DNA from: Pseudomonas sp. BGr12
Lineage (GTDB): Bacteria; Pseudomonadota; Gammaproteobacteria; Pseudomonadales; Pseudomonadaceae
Assembly (NCBI RefSeq): GCF_030272895.1
Contig: NZ_JALRNF010000011.1
Location: forward strand, 1-64,000
DNA: 64,000 nucleotides
Direction: 5' to 3'
Shown here: one piece after another, positions 27,595-37,488 of the stretch
How positions within the stretch are numbered: position 1 is the stretch's first letter
Layout: each line of letters starts with the position of its first letter
The notes under the pieces: generated by a model
What the model saw: the letters and a program-made list of their open reading frames with translations, nothing else
What the model was told of the DNA's origin: nothing
Database searches by the model: none
Position numbers and translations under genes: made by a program

Positions 27595-28413
27595 TTACTT
27601 GAAGCGCCGTTCCACGCCTTTTTCCACGAGGATCTTCGCCGAAATCTCTTCCACCGAGAAATGCGTGGAGTTGATGTGCGGGATGTTCTCGCGGCGGAAC
27701 AGGTTCTCCACCTCGCGCACCTCGAACTCGCACTGGGCAAAGCTGGCATAGCGGCTGTTGGGTTTGCGCTCGTGACGAATGGCAGTCAGGCGGTCCGGGT
27801 CGATGGTCAGGCCGAACAGCTTGTTCTGGTGTCTTTTCAAGGCCTGGGGCAGCTGCAGGCGCTCCATATCGTCTTCGGTCAGCGGGTAGTTGGCCGCGCG
27901 GATGCCGAATTGCATGGCCATGTACAGGCAGGTCGGGGTCTTGCCGCAACGCGACACGCCTACCAGGATCAAGTCGGCCTTGTCGTAGTAGTGGGTGCGA
28001 GCGCCATCGTCGTTGTCCAGGGCGAAGTTGACCGCTTCGATGCGCTCCATGTAGTTGGAGTTGCCACCGATGGAGTGGGATTTGCCCACCGAATAGGACG
28101 AATGGGCGGTCAGTTCCTGTTCCAGCGGGGCCAGGAAGGTCGAAAAGATGTCGATCATGAAGCCGTTGGAGGTGGCCAGCACCTCGCGGATATCCTGGTT
28201 GACGATGGTGTCGAAGATGATCGGGCGCATGCCATCGCGTTCAGCTGCGGCATTGATCTGTTGTACCATGGCCCGCGCCTTGTCCAGGCTGTCGATGTAC
28301 GGACGGGTGAATTTATTGAACGGAATGCTATCGAATTGGGCCAGAAGGCTCTGTCCCAGCGTCTCGGCCGTGATGCCTGTGCCGTCGGAGATAAAGAAAG
28401 CAGTTCGTTTCAT
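27595..28413 (-). CDS. ppsR: PpsR, PEP synthase regulatory kinase/pyrophosphorylase
   Basis: The 272-residue DUF299 protein inactivates PEP synthase by ADP-dependent phosphorylation of a threonine and reactivates it by Pi-dependent removal. It starts [17 protein letters not shown] and has the P-loop GVSRCGKT near 149-156, both characteristic. It is divergent from its target ppsA, the common arrangement. Confidence 0.94.
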   Translation of the reverse strand: MKRTAFFISDGTGITAETLGQSLLAQFDSIPFNKFTRPYIDSLDKARAMVQQINAAAERDGMRPIIFDTIVNQDIREVLATSNGFMIDIFSTFLAPLEQELTAHSSYSVGKSHSIGGNSNYMERIEAVNFALDNDDGARTHYYDKADLILVGVSRCGKTPTCLYMAMQFGIRAANYPLTEDDMERLQLPQALKRHQNKLFGLTIDPDRLTAIRHERKPNSRYASFAQCEFEVREVENLFRRENIPHINSTHFSVEEISAKILVEKGVERRFK

Positions 28414-28591
28414 TTGCACCTTGGGCCTTAAGCTGGTGAGCATTCTTGGATATGATAGGTTCGGTTTGCCGAACATGATGTCCGGCATTCTCACTTATTT
28501 TCCAGGTCCAGGCCACAAGCGCCCGGCCAAGTCTCAGAGCAGGCAGGCGGGCGACCTGAGCTTTTCCAACACAGTTAGTGGAGAGATCACC

Positions 28592-30967
28592 TTGGTAGAG
28601 TACGTAGTTTCCCTCGATAAGCTCGGCGTCCATGATGTGGAGCATGTGGGGGGCAAGAACGCATCCCTGGGCGAGATGATCAGTAACCTCGCGGGTGCCG
28701 GTGTATCGGTTCCCGGCGGCTTTGCCACTACGGCTCAGGCGTACCGTGATTTTCTCGAGCAGAGTGGCCTGAACGCGCAGATCCATGACGCGCTGGACGC
28801 TCTGGATGTCGATGATGTCAACGCCCTGGCCCGTACCGGTGCACAGATCCGCCAGTGGATCATGGAAGCCGAGTTCCCCGAGCGTCTGAACAACGAAATC
28901 CGCACTGCCTTCGAGCAGATGTCCCAGGGCAACCCGAACATGGCCGTTGCCGTGCGTTCCTCGGCCACCGCCGAAGACCTGCCGGACGCCTCGTTCGCCG
29001 GCCAGCAGGAAACCTTCCTGAACATCCGCGGCGTCGACAACGTCATCCGCGCCGCCAAGGAAGTGTTCGCGTCCCTGTTCAACGATCGCGCCATCTCCTA
29101 CCGCGTGCACCAGGGCTTCGACCACAAGCTGGTCGCCCTGTCGGCCGGCGTGCAGCGCATGGTGCGTTCGGAAACCGGCACCGCCGGCGTGATGTTCACC
29201 CTCGACACCGAGTCGGGCTTCCGTGACGTGGTGTTCATCACCGGCGCCTACGGCCTGGGTGAAACCGTCGTGCAAGGTGCGGTCAACCCCGACGAATTCT
29301 ACGTCCACAAGGGCACCCTGCAAGCCGGTCGTCCGGCCATCCTGCGCCGCAACCTGGGCAGCAAGGCGATCAAGATGGTCTATGGCGAAGAAGCCAAGGC
29401 CGGTCGTTCGGTCAAGACCGTCGATGTCGACAAGGCCGACCGCACCCGTTTCTGCCTGAGCGACGCCGAAGTCAGCGAGCTGGCCAAGCAGGCGATGATC
29501 ATCGAGAAGCACTACAAGTGCCCGATGGACATCGAGTGGGCCAAGGACGGTGACGACGGCAAGCTGTACATCGTCCAGGCTCGTCCTGAAACCGTGAAGA
29601 GCCGCGCCCAGGCCAACGTCATGGAGCGTTACCTGCTCAAGGAAACCGGCACCGTGCTGGTCGAAGGGCGTGCCATCGGCCAGCGCATCGGCGCCGGCAA
29701 GGTGCGGATCATCAAGGACGTGTCGGAAATGGACAAGGTCCAGGCCGGCGACGTGCTGGTCTCCGACATGACCGACCCGGACTGGGAACCGGTGATGAAG
29801 CGCGCCAGCGCCATCGTCACCAACCGCGGCGGCCGTACCTGCCACGCGGCGATCATCGCCCGTGAGCTGGGTATTCCGGCCGTGGTCGGTTGCGGCAACG
29901 CCACCCAGCTGCTCAAGGATGGCCAGGGCGTGACCGTTTCCTGCGCCGAAGGCGACACCGGTTTCATCTTCGAAGGCGAACTGGGCTTCGACGTCAAGCA
30001 GAACTCGGTGGACGCCATGCCTGAGCTGCCGTTCAAGATCATGATGAACGTCGGCAACCCGGACCGCGCGTTCGACTTCGCCCAGCTGCCCAACGCCGGT
30101 GTCGGCCTGGCGCGCCTGGAGTTCATCATCAACCGCATGATCGGCGTGCACCCCAAGGCGCTGCTCAACTACGCGGGCCTGCCGCCTGAGCTGAAGGAAA
30201 GCGTCGACAAGCGTGTCGCCGGTTACAACGATCCGGTGGGCTTCTACGTCGAGAAGCTGGTCGAAGGCATCAGCACCCTGGCCGCTGCGTTCTGGCCGAA
30301 GAAGGTCATCGTGCGCCTGTCGGACTTCAAGTCCAACGAATACGCCAACCTGATCGGCGGCAAGCTCTACGAACCGGAAGAAGAAAATCCGATGCTGGGC
30401 TTCCGCGGTGCTTCGCGTTATATCAGCGAATCCTTCCGCGACTGCTTCGAGCTGGAGTGCCGTGCACTCAAGCGCGTGCGCAACGAAATGGGCCTGACCA
30501 ACGTCGAGATCATGGTGCCGTTCGTGCGCACCCTGGGCGAGGCCAGCCAGGTCGTCGACCTGCTCGCTGAAAACGGCCTTGCCCGCGGCGACAACGGCCT
30601 GCGCGTGATCATGATGTGCGAACTGCCGTCCAACGCCATCCTCGCCGAAGAGTTCCTCGAGTACTTCGATGGTTTCTCCATCGGTTCCAACGACCTGACC
30701 CAGCTGACCCTGGGCCTGGACCGCGACTCGGGGATCATCGCTCACCTGTTCGACGAGCGTAACCCTGCGGTCAAGAAGCTGCTGGCCAATGCCATCCAGG
30801 CCTGCAACAAGGCTGGCAAGTACATCGGCATCTGCGGCCAGGGACCATCGGACCACCCGGACCTGGCCAAGTGGCTGATGGAGCAAGGCATCGAAAGCGT
30901 TTCGCTGAACCCGGATTCGGTGCTCGAGACCTGGTTCTTCCTCGCCGAAGGCCAGGGCGCGATCTGA
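28592..30967 (+). CDS. ppsA: Phosphoenolpyruvate synthase
   Basis: This enzyme converts pyruvate and ATP to PEP, AMP and Pi for gluconeogenesis. The 791 residues have the N-terminal ATP-grasp domain, the phosphohistidine loop [15 protein letters not shown] with H418, and a C-terminal TIM-barrel with [19 protein letters not shown] start at 28592 (TTG GTA GAG TAC) is used because it gives the conserved [11 protein letters not shown] and has GGAGAG seven bases upstream. The frame open to 28148 overlaps ppsR and has no family similarity. Confidence 0.95.
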   Translation: MVEYVVSLDKLGVHDVEHVGGKNASLGEMISNLAGAGVSVPGGFATTAQAYRDFLEQSGLNAQIHDALDALDVDDVNALARTGAQIRQWIMEAEFPERLNNEIRTAFEQMSQGNPNMAVAVRSSATAEDLPDASFAGQQETFLNIRGVDNVIRAAKEVFASLFNDRAISYRVHQGFDHKLVALSAGVQRMVRSETGTAGVMFTLDTESGFRDVVFITGAYGLGETVVQGAVNPDEFYVHKGTLQAGRPAILRRNLGSKAIKMVYGEEAKAGRSVKTVDVDKADRTRFCLSDAEVSELAKQAMIIEKHYKCPMDIEWAKDGDDGKLYIVQARPETVKSRAQANVMERYLLKETGTVLVEGRAIGQRIGAGKVRIIKDVSEMDKVQAGDVLVSDMTDPDWEPVMKRASAIVTNRGGRTCHAAIIARELGIPAVVGCGNATQLLKDGQGVTVSCAEGDTGFIFEGELGFDVKQNSVDAMPELPFKIMMNVGNPDRAFDFAQLPNAGVGLARLEFIINRMIGVHPKALLNYAGLPPELKESVDKRVAGYNDPVGFYVEKLVEGISTLAAAFWPKKVIVRLSDFKSNEYANLIGGKLYEPEEENPMLGFRGASRYISESFRDCFELECRALKRVRNEMGLTNVEIMVPFVRTLGEASQVVDLLAENGLARGDNGLRVIMMCELPSNAILAEEFLEYFDGFSIGSNDLTQLTLGLDRDSGIIAHLFDERNPAVKKLLANAIQACNKAGKYIGICGQGPSDHPDLAKWLMEQGIESVSLNPDSVLETWFFLAEGQGAI

Positions 30968-30980
30968 TCCGCCAAACTGA

Positions 30981-31015
30981 AACCCCTGTCCGCCAAGCCT
31001 GGCGGGCAGGGGGTT
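30981..31015 (+). terminator. Hairpin terminator after ppsA
   Basis: AACCCCTGTCCGCCA and TGGCGGGCAGGGGGTT flank the loop AGCC, giving a long stem with one wobble pair and one bulge, 14 bases after the ppsA stop. Confidence 0.8.
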
Positions 31016-31075
31016 CGTTGATATTCCGGGGCGTGTTCCAGCGATGGATCCCGCCCTTTTTTGTGCAAGTAGCCT

Positions 31076-32074
31076 ATGCAAAGCAGCAGTAACCTTTTTC
31101 CCGTGGCCCTGCAGAGTGCCGAGCGCCGGGGTGATCTGTGCGAGGATGTCTACCGGATCAAGGCCGGTAACAGCCCGGATCGCACCGTCGAGCTGGCGAT
31201 TACCCGCTTGGGGCTGGCCGACCAGTCCGACGTGCGTGGCACGCCGGTGATTCTGCTGCACGGCAGTTTTTCCAATCGGCGCTTCTGGTATTCGCCCCGG
31301 GGCATTGGCCTGGGCGCCTACCTGGCACGCGCCGGTTTCGATGTCTGGATGCCGGAGATGCGTGGCCACGGCCTGTCGCCGCGCAACCAGGATTACCGGC
31401 AAAACCGGGTGGCCGACTATGCCCGTTACGACCTGCCGGTGATCGGTGCCTTTGTCCGCGAACAGAGCGGCCGCGCCGCGCACTGGCTCGGTCATTCCCT
31501 GGGCGGCACCACCCTGGCCGCCGCCCTTGGCGGGCAGTACCTGGACGCCGAGCTTGTGGCCAGCGCCGCGTTCTTCGGCACCCAGGTCAGCCGCACCTAT
31601 TGGCCCTTGAAGTTGCCGCCGGTGGAGTGGGGCGGGCGTCTGCTGCTCAAGCGCTTCGCGCAGATTTCCGGTTCGCGGCTCAAGCGTGGCCCGGAGGACG
31701 AGCCCATTGGCCTGGCCCTGGAAAGCATGCGCTGGTTCGGCCTGTTCGGTCGTTTCGGCGACCAGGACCGCGATTGGTGGGCCGGCCTTGCCGAGGTCGA
31801 TGTGCCGCTGCTGGCGGTGGCTGCCGCCGGTGATCACCAGGACCCGGTATGGGCCTGCCGCAAGCTGTTCGAGCAAGTGGGCAGCGCGAACAAGCAGTTC
31901 GTGCGCCTGGGGCGCGAAGAGGGCTTCGACAACTTCGGCCACGTCGACATGCTGGTCAGCAAGCCGGCCCAGGTCCAGGTCTGGCCGCTGGTTGAACAAT
32001 GGCTGCACAATCCCTTGAGTACGCTACCCACAGCCAGCACTTCGCTGGATTCGACCGTTCCCGGGTATGGCTAG
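31076..32074 (+). CDS. Alpha/beta hydrolase
   Basis: The 332-residue hydrolase has the oxyanion region ILLHGSFSNRRFW, the nucleophile elbow LGHSLGG (Ser near residue 140), and a late acid/His pair region ending FDNFGHVDML. It is lipase/esterase-like with no signal peptide. It lies downstream of ppsA past a terminator and before rraA; the substrate is not predictable. Confidence 0.82.
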   Translation: MQSSSNLFPVALQSAERRGDLCEDVYRIKAGNSPDRTVELAITRLGLADQSDVRGTPVILLHGSFSNRRFWYSPRGIGLGAYLARAGFDVWMPEMRGHGLSPRNQDYRQNRVADYARYDLPVIGAFVREQSGRAAHWLGHSLGGTTLAAALGGQYLDAELVASAAFFGTQVSRTYWPLKLPPVEWGGRLLLKRFAQISGSRLKRGPEDEPIGLALESMRWFGLFGRFGDQDRDWWAGLAEVDVPLLAVAAAGDHQDPVWACRKLFEQVGSANKQFVRLGREEGFDNFGHVDMLVSKPAQVQVWPLVEQWLHNPLSTLPTASTSLDSTVPGYG

Positions 32075-32144
32075 CCTGTGACCTTTTGTGGTGTGATGGT
32101 CAGAGTGCGACATCCAATGCCTTGGCAATCGACAGGAGTTTCCC

Positions 32145-32633
32145 ATGCATTACCTTACGCCCGATCTGTGTGACGCCTACCCTGAGCTGGTACAGGTGCT
32201 GGAGCCGATGTTCAGCAACTTCGGGGGGCGCGACTCCTTCGGAGGGCAGATCGTCACCATCAAGTGCTTCGAAGACAACTCGCTGGTCAAGGAACAGGTC
32301 GACCTGGACGGCAAGGGCAAGGTGCTGGTGGTCGATGGTGGTGGCTCGCTGCGCCGGGCGTTGCTGGGCGACATGCTCGCCGAAAAAGCCGCCAAGAATG
32401 GCTGGGAAGGCCTGGTGATCTACGGTTGTGTGCGCGATGTCGATGTCCTGGCGCAAACCGATGTGGGTGTCCAGGCCCTGGCCAGCCACCCGATGAAAAC
32501 CGACAAGCGTGGCATTGGCGATCTCAACGTGGCAGTGACCTTCGCCGGGGTGACCTTCCGCCCGGGCGAGTACGTGTATGCCGACAATAATGGCGTGATC
32601 GTCTCGCCAAGTCCGCTGAAAATGCCGGAATAA
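32145..32633 (+). CDS. rraA: RraA-family protein (RNase E regulator / HMG aldolase-like)
   Basis: The 162-residue protein matches RraA throughout: [38 protein letters not shown] and [15 protein letters not shown]. The family contains inhibitors of RNase E and Mg-dependent 4-hydroxy-4-methyl-2-oxoglutarate aldolases. The motif with G-x-L-R-x-A-L-x-G-D is shared by both, so the sequence alone does not decide. A good AGGAG lies before the ATG. Confidence 0.9.
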   Translation: MHYLTPDLCDAYPELVQVLEPMFSNFGGRDSFGGQIVTIKCFEDNSLVKEQVDLDGKGKVLVVDGGGSLRRALLGDMLAEKAAKNGWEGLVIYGCVRDVDVLAQTDVGVQALASHPMKTDKRGIGDLNVAVTFAGVTFRPGEYVYADNNGVIVSPSPLKMPE

Positions 32634-32660
32634 GCCGTTAAACCGCTGATTGGAGCAGGA

Positions 32661-33656
32661 ATGTTCGAGGAAGAAAACGCGCAATGGGGCCTGGTTCACG
32701 CCCTGGTGCTCGATGGTAAAGGCGGTGCGCGTACGATTGCCCGGACCGAGCTGGACGACCTTGAGCTTGCGCCGGAGCAAAGCCTCTGGCTGCACTGGGA
32801 TCGCAGCCACCCGCAGACCCGGACCTGGCTGCGCCACGACAGTGGCCTGAACGAGTTCGCCTGCGACCTGCTCCTTGAAGAAAACACCCGTCCACGGCTG
32901 TTGCCCCTGCCTGACGAGCAGATGCTGCTGTTTCTGCGCGGGGTCAACCTCAATCCAGGTGCCGAGCCCGAAGACATGGTCTCGGTACGTATCTTCGCCC
33001 AGGCGCAGCGGGTGATTTCGCTGCGCCTGCGCCCCTTGCGCGCCAGTGACGAGTTGCTGCAGCAACTGGCCGAGGGGCGTGGTCCGAAAACCGCCTCCGA
33101 ACTGTTGCTGAGCATGGCGCAACTGTTGACCGAGAAGGTTCAGGCGCTGGTCAGTGACCTGTCGGAAGTGGTCGATCTGGAAGAAGAGAAGCTCGAAGCC
33201 GACCAACGGTATGCGCCGGAGCAGGGCAGCCTGCAGCAGATCCGCCGCCGCGCCGCCGGGTTGCGCCGTTTTCTTGCACCGCAGCGGGAAATCTATGCGC
33301 AGCTGGCACGCAACAAGTGGAGCTGGTTCGCCGCAGACGACGCCGACTACTGGAACGAGCTGAACAACAGCCTGATCCGCTACCTCGAGGAGCTGGAGCT
33401 GACCCGCGAGCGGGCCGCCCTGGTGCTGGAAAGCGAGGACCGCCGGCGCGCCGAACGGATGAACCGGACCATGTACCGCTTCGGCATCATCACCTGTATC
33501 TTTCTGCCCATGAGCTTCGTCACCGGGCTTTTGGGGATCAACGTCGGCGGCATTCCCGGCGCCGACAGCCCCTACGGTTTTCTCTTCGCCAGCCTGCTGG
33601 TGCTGGGCCTGGCGCTGGGGCAGTGGTGGCTGTTCCGCCGCTTGCGCTGGGTGTGA
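32661..33656 (+). CDS. zntB: ZntB zinc transporter (CorA family)
   Basis: The 331-residue protein has a large soluble N-terminal domain and two C-terminal membrane spans. The loop after the first span reads GLLGINVGGIPG, the GIN variant that marks ZntB instead of the GMN of CorA. It probably carries Zn2+ across the inner membrane. AGCAGGA lies upstream of the ATG. Confidence 0.9.
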   Translation: MFEEENAQWGLVHALVLDGKGGARTIARTELDDLELAPEQSLWLHWDRSHPQTRTWLRHDSGLNEFACDLLLEENTRPRLLPLPDEQMLLFLRGVNLNPGAEPEDMVSVRIFAQAQRVISLRLRPLRASDELLQQLAEGRGPKTASELLLSMAQLLTEKVQALVSDLSEVVDLEEEKLEADQRYAPEQGSLQQIRRRAAGLRRFLAPQREIYAQLARNKWSWFAADDADYWNELNNSLIRYLEELELTRERAALVLESEDRRRAERMNRTMYRFGIITCIFLPMSFVTGLLGINVGGIPGADSPYGFLFASLLVLGLALGQWWLFRRLRWV

Positions 33657-33757
33657 ACCGGTGCACAGCCTGAACATTCAGTCACAAACTGTCTGCCCGG
33701 TCCATGTGACCCATGTGCAGGCGACCTCGTCTTTGACAGATATTGCGCGAGGTGCCT

Positions 33758-34006
33758 ATGCACGATCCGTTTGAAGAATCCCTGCGGGACCTGCTCAAGG
33801 CTTCGCCGTCCGGCCAGGACCGTGACGACGATGCCTGCCTTGGGCGCGTCCTGAAAACCGCCAACCGCCAGGTCGGCGCGGGCGATCTGTTCAGCCTGCT
33901 GGGCCGCTGGAGCCAGGCGCTGATGATCGCCGTGAACAATGGCTCGGCGCATGTCGCGCCGGTCCGTCGTAACGCTACCGCTCGTAAAGCTGATAAGGCC
34001 GATTGA
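33758..34006 (+). CDS. crfX: CrfX, small protein of the sigX locus
   Basis: The 82-residue protein MHDPFEESLRDLLK... is the gene always found before cmpX in Pseudomonas, reported as CrfX. It has no recognised domain; it is acidic at the start and basic at the end. The ATG at 33758 is used, preceded by GAGGTG. Its stop lies two bases before the cmpX ATG, so the two are co-transcribed. Confidence 0.85.
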   Translation: MHDPFEESLRDLLKASPSGQDRDDDACLGRVLKTANRQVGAGDLFSLLGRWSQALMIAVNNGSAHVAPVRRNATARKADKAD

Positions 34007-34008
34007 CT

Positions 34009-34833
34009 ATGGAACTTGATCTCTGGACCCAGAGCCTGGTCACCGCGATGACCGCGCTGTGGACCAAAGTGGCGAACTTCATCCCCAATCTGTTCGGCGC
34101 ACTGGTCGTGGTGCTGCTGGGCTTCGTCGTTGCCAAGCTGCTGGACACCCTGTTGTCCAAACTGCTGGCCAAACTGGGCCTGGACCGCCTGATGGCCGGC
34201 ACCGGCCTGACCAAGATGCTCAGCCGGGTCGGCATCCAGGTGCCGATCTCGACCCTGATCGGCAAGATCGTCTACTGGTTCGTGCTGCTGATCTTCCTTG
34301 TCTCGGCCGCTGAATCCCTCGGTCTTGAGCGGGTTTCCGCCACCCTGGACATGCTTGCCCTGTACCTGCCCAAGGTCTTCGGTGCGGCCCTGGTGCTGCT
34401 GGCGGGCGTGCTGCTGGCGCAACTGGTCAATGGCCTGGTTCGCGGTGCCGCCGAAGGCATCGGCCTGGAATATGCCGCCGGTGTCGGTCGCATCGCCCAG
34501 GGCCTGGTCATTATCATCAGTATCTCGGTGGCAATTAGCCAGCTCGAGGTCAAAACCGACTTGCTCAACCATGTAATCGTCATTGGATTGATTACCGTTG
34601 GTCTGGCCGTTGCCTTGGCAATGGGGCTGGGAAGTCGCGAAATTGCCGGACAGATCCTGGCCGGAATCTACGTGCGCGAACTTTATCAAGTCGGCCAGCA
34701 GGTGCGAGTTGGAGAGGTTGAAGGGCAGATCGAAGAGATCGGTACGGTCAAGACGACACTGCTCACGGATGATGGCGAATTAGTGTCATTGTCCAACCGA
34801 ATTCTGCTCGAGCAGCGAGTCAATAGCCGCTAA
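34009..34833 (+). CDS. cmpX: CmpX, small-conductance mechanosensitive channel-like protein
   Basis: The 274-residue inner-membrane protein has four to five spans and a C-terminal MscS-like beta domain (GREIAGQ-type region GSREIAGQILAGIYVRELY, then VGEVEGQIEEIGTVKT). In P. aeruginosa CmpX is linked to membrane stress and SigX activity. ATG 34009 follows the crfX stop closely; a TTG two codons earlier is possible. Confidence 0.9.
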   Translation: MELDLWTQSLVTAMTALWTKVANFIPNLFGALVVVLLGFVVAKLLDTLLSKLLAKLGLDRLMAGTGLTKMLSRVGIQVPISTLIGKIVYWFVLLIFLVSAAESLGLERVSATLDMLALYLPKVFGAALVLLAGVLLAQLVNGLVRGAAEGIGLEYAAGVGRIAQGLVIIISISVAISQLEVKTDLLNHVIVIGLITVGLAVALAMGLGSREIAGQILAGIYVRELYQVGQQVRVGEVEGQIEEIGTVKTTLLTDDGELVSLSNRILLEQRVNSR

Positions 34834-34923
34834 CCGGCCAAATCCTGCTAATGTATGCCGCCGCAAAATTGCCCCGGGTAGGGGCAAGCGGCGACATTGA
34901 CCTGACTGTCGGCCAGATTCGAT

Positions 34924-35514
34924 TTGAATAAAGTTCACTCGCTGCCCATGCGTTACGACCCCCGCGAGCTCACCGATGAGGAGTTGGTGGCGCGTTCGCA
35001 TGAGGAGCTGTTTCATGTTACTCGCGCGTATGAAGAGCTCATGCGCCGCTACCAGCGGACTCTTTTTAACGTTTGTGCGCGTTATCTGGGGAACGATCGG
35101 GACGCTGATGATGTCTGTCAGGAGGTCATGCTCAAGGTGCTCTATGGCCTGAAGAACTTCGAGGGTAAATCCAAGTTCAAGACGTGGCTCTACAGCATCA
35201 CCTACAACGAATGCATCACCCAGTACCGCAAGGAGCGGCGCAAGCGTCGACTGATGGATGCCTTGAGTCTAGATCCACTCGAGGAAGCCTCGGAAGAGAA
35301 GGCGCCGAAACCGGAAGAGAAAGGCGGGCTGGATAAATGGCTAGTGCATGTGAATCCGATTGACCGTGAAATTCTGGTGCTACGATTTGTCGCAGAACTG
35401 GAATTTCAGGAGATCGCCGATATCATGCATATGGGCCTGAGCGCAACGAAAATGCGGTACAAACGTGCGCTAGACAAGCTACGTGAGAAATTTGCGGGCC
35501 TGGCTGAAACTTAG
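34924..35514 (+). CDS. sigX: ECF sigma factor SigX
   Basis: This 196-residue extracytoplasmic-function sigma factor responds to membrane and cell-wall stress and drives oprF and lipid genes. Region 2 is visible as RYQRTLFNVCARYLGNDRDA and DDVCQEVMLKVLYGL, and region 4 as FQEIADIMHMGLSATKMRYK. The start is a TTG (TTG AAT AAA GTT), because family proteins begin about eight residues before the internal ATG at 34948. Confidence 0.93.
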   Translation: MNKVHSLPMRYDPRELTDEELVARSHEELFHVTRAYEELMRRYQRTLFNVCARYLGNDRDADDVCQEVMLKVLYGLKNFEGKSKFKTWLYSITYNECITQYRKERRKRRLMDALSLDPLEEASEEKAPKPEEKGGLDKWLVHVNPIDREILVLRFVAELEFQEIADIMHMGLSATKMRYKRALDKLREKFAGLAET

Positions 35515-35624
35515 CCGTGCGCAAATATCTCTAACGTGTCGGCAAGTTCTGCTAGACTTGTCGTCGAGTTGTCCCCCGGATGTTGGTGGGACTGCTTAAC
35601 TATCACCAGATGGGGATTTAACGG
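35515..35624 (+). promoter_or_regulatory. oprF: sigX-oprF intergenic promoter region
   Basis: These 110 bases should hold the SigX-dependent and housekeeping oprF promoters known in other Pseudomonas. TGCTAGACT at 35550-35558 resembles an extended -10, and a small hairpin (35540-35547 with 35556-35563) overlaps it. I could not place convincing -35/-10 pairs for SigX. Confidence 0.45.
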
Positions 35625-36662
35625 ATGAAATTGAAAAACACCTTGGGCTTGGCCATTGGTTCTCTTGTAGCCGCAACTTCGCTCGGCGCTCTGGCACAAG
35701 GCCAAGGCGCGGTCGAGATTGAAGGCAACGTCACCAAGCAGTACTACGATAGCGAGCGCAACTTCAAGAACGACGGCACCAACCCTGGTGTTCGCCTCGG
35801 TTACTTCCTGACCGACGACCTGTCCCTGGATCTGGGCTACAACGAAACTCATAACGTTCGTGGCGATGTCTTCAACAAGGACATCAAAGGTTCCAAGGCC
35901 AAGCTGGACGCTACCTACCACTTCGGTACCGTCGGCGACGCGCTGCGTCCGTACGTTTCGGCCGGCTTCGCTCACGAGAGCCTGGGCCAGTCCTTCAACA
36001 ACGGTCGTGACCACTCCACCTTCGCCAACCTGGGCGCTGGCGCCAAGTGGTACATCACCGACATGTTCTTCGCCCGTGCCGGCGTTGAAGCCATGTACAA
36101 CATCGACAACGGCAACACCGAGTGGGGTCCGACCGTTGGTCTGGGTCTGAACTTCGGTGGCAGCGGTGGCAAGGTTGCTCCTGCTCCAGCTCCAGTTGCT
36201 GAAGTCTGCTCCGACAGCGACAACGACGGCGTTTGCGACAACGTCGACAAGTGCCCTGACACCCCAGCCAACGTTACCGTTGACGCTGATGGCTGCCCGG
36301 CTGTTGCCGAAGTCGTTCGCGTTGAGCTGGACGTCAAGTTCGACTTCGACAAGTCGGTCGTCAAGCCAAACAGCTACGGCGACATCAAGAACCTGGCTGA
36401 CTTCATGAAGCAGTACCCACAGACCACCACCACTGTTGAAGGTCACACTGACTCCGTCGGTCCTGACGCTTACAACCAGAAACTGTCCGAGCGTCGTGCT
36501 AACGCCGTCAAGCAGGTTCTGACCAACCAGTACGGTGTTGAGTCGAGCCGCGTTGAGTCGGTTGGCTACGGTGAAACCCGTCCGGTTGCTGACAACGCCA
36601 CCGACGCTGGTCGCGCTGTTAACCGTCGCGTAGAAGCTCAAGTAGAAGCCCAAGCCAAGTAA
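35625..36662 (+). CDS. oprF: Major outer-membrane porin OprF
   Basis: The 345-residue protein has a signal peptide (cleavage after ALA near 24), an N-terminal eight-strand barrel, a hinge with four cysteines (EVCSDSDNDGVCDNVDKCP, then DGCP), and an OmpA-type peptidoglycan-binding domain (EGHTDSVG, LSERRANAVK, NRRVEAQV). It anchors the outer membrane to peptidoglycan and acts as a slow porin. Codon usage is strongly biased, as expected for a very abundant protein. Confidence 0.97.
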   Translation: MKLKNTLGLAIGSLVAATSLGALAQGQGAVEIEGNVTKQYYDSERNFKNDGTNPGVRLGYFLTDDLSLDLGYNETHNVRGDVFNKDIKGSKAKLDATYHFGTVGDALRPYVSAGFAHESLGQSFNNGRDHSTFANLGAGAKWYITDMFFARAGVEAMYNIDNGNTEWGPTVGLGLNFGGSGGKVAPAPAPVAEVCSDSDNDGVCDNVDKCPDTPANVTVDADGCPAVAEVVRVELDVKFDFDKSVVKPNSYGDIKNLADFMKQYPQTTTTVEGHTDSVGPDAYNQKLSERRANAVKQVLTNQYGVESSRVESVGYGETRPVADNATDAGRAVNRRVEAQVEAQAK

Positions 36663-36681
36663 TTGGTCTGAAGCCCTACTG

Positions 36682-36707
36682 AAAAGCCCGGCCTAGGCCG
36701 GGCTTTT
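36682..36707. terminator. Bidirectional terminator between oprF and cobA
   Basis: AAAAGCCCGGCCTAGGCCGGGCTTTT is a perfect palindrome placed between the convergent oprF and cobA stops, and can serve both. Confidence 0.95.
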
Positions 36708-36720
36708 CTTTGCCTGTGAT

Positions 36721-37458
36721 TCAGGCCGTCAGTTGCACCAGCGCTGCACTTTCCTCTGCCACCACCTCACCGATCACCAAAATCGCCGGGCTGCACAGCT
36801 TGAAGCGGGCGGCTGCTTCGCACATTTGCGCCAGGCTGCTGCGCTGCTCGCGTTGCTGGGGCAGGGAGGCGTTCTCGATCATGGCCACCGGTGTGTCGGC
36901 TGCCAGTCCACCTTCCAGCAGGCCCTGTTGGACTTCATCCAGTTTGCTCACGCCCATATACACCACCAGGGTAGTGCCGCCTTGGGCAAGCGCCTGCCAG
37001 TTCAGCGGGCTGTCATCCTGGGTATGGGCGGTGACCAGGGTCACGCCACGGCTGACGCCGCGCAAGGTCAGGGAAATGCCGCACTGGGTGGCGCCGGCAA
37101 GACCGGCGGTGATGCCGTTGACCAGTTCGGCCTCGATACCATGGGCCTGTAGCCAGGCAGCTTCTTCACCGCCACGACCGAAGATGCACGGATCGCCACC
37201 CTTGAGCCGCGCCACGCAACGCCCCTGGCGGGCGTAGCGCAGCATCAGGCGCTGGATGAAGGCTTGCGGCGTGGAGCGGCAGCCGCCGCGCTTGCCGACG
37301 TGAATCACCCGTGCGCCGGGGCAGTGCGCAAGCACCAACGGGTTGACCAGATCGTCGATCAGGACCACTTCGGCCTCGCCCAGGGCGCGCACGGCCTTGA
37401 GGGTCAGCAGTTCCGGATCGCCAGGGCCTGCACCAATCAGCCAGACTTTTGCATTCAT
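36721..37458 (-). CDS. cobA: Uroporphyrinogen-III C-methyltransferase
   Basis: This SAM-dependent enzyme makes precorrin-2, the precursor of siroheme, which nitrite reductase needs. The 245 residues show LIGAGPGDPELLTLKA at the N-terminus and the GGDPCIFGRGGEEA loop of the SUMT family. It is the last gene after nasA and the kinase, which fits siroheme supply for nitrite reduction even though the reductase genes are not here. Confidence 0.93.
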   Translation of the reverse strand: MNAKVWLIGAGPGDPELLTLKAVRALGEAEVVLIDDLVNPLVLAHCPGARVIHVGKRGGCRSTPQAFIQRLMLRYARQGRCVARLKGGDPCIFGRGGEEAAWLQAHGIEAELVNGITAGLAGATQCGISLTLRGVSRGVTLVTAHTQDDSPLNWQALAQGGTTLVVYMGVSKLDEVQQGLLEGGLAADTPVAMIENASLPQQREQRSSLAQMCEAAARFKLCSPAILVIGEVVAEESAALVQLTA

Positions 37459-37488
37459 CGGGTGTTCCTCATCGGTTATCGAGTGCCG

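Noticed and set aside
28328-32008. 1226-codon open frame opposite ppsA and the hydrolase
   Set aside because: It spans two real genes and the intergenic terminator in antisense, so it is a codon-bias artefact.
33672-33697. AlgU-type promoter (GAACAT...TCTG) upstream of crfX
   Set aside because: The spacing between the two boxes is about 14 bases, too short for the AlgU consensus, and the -10 does not match well.
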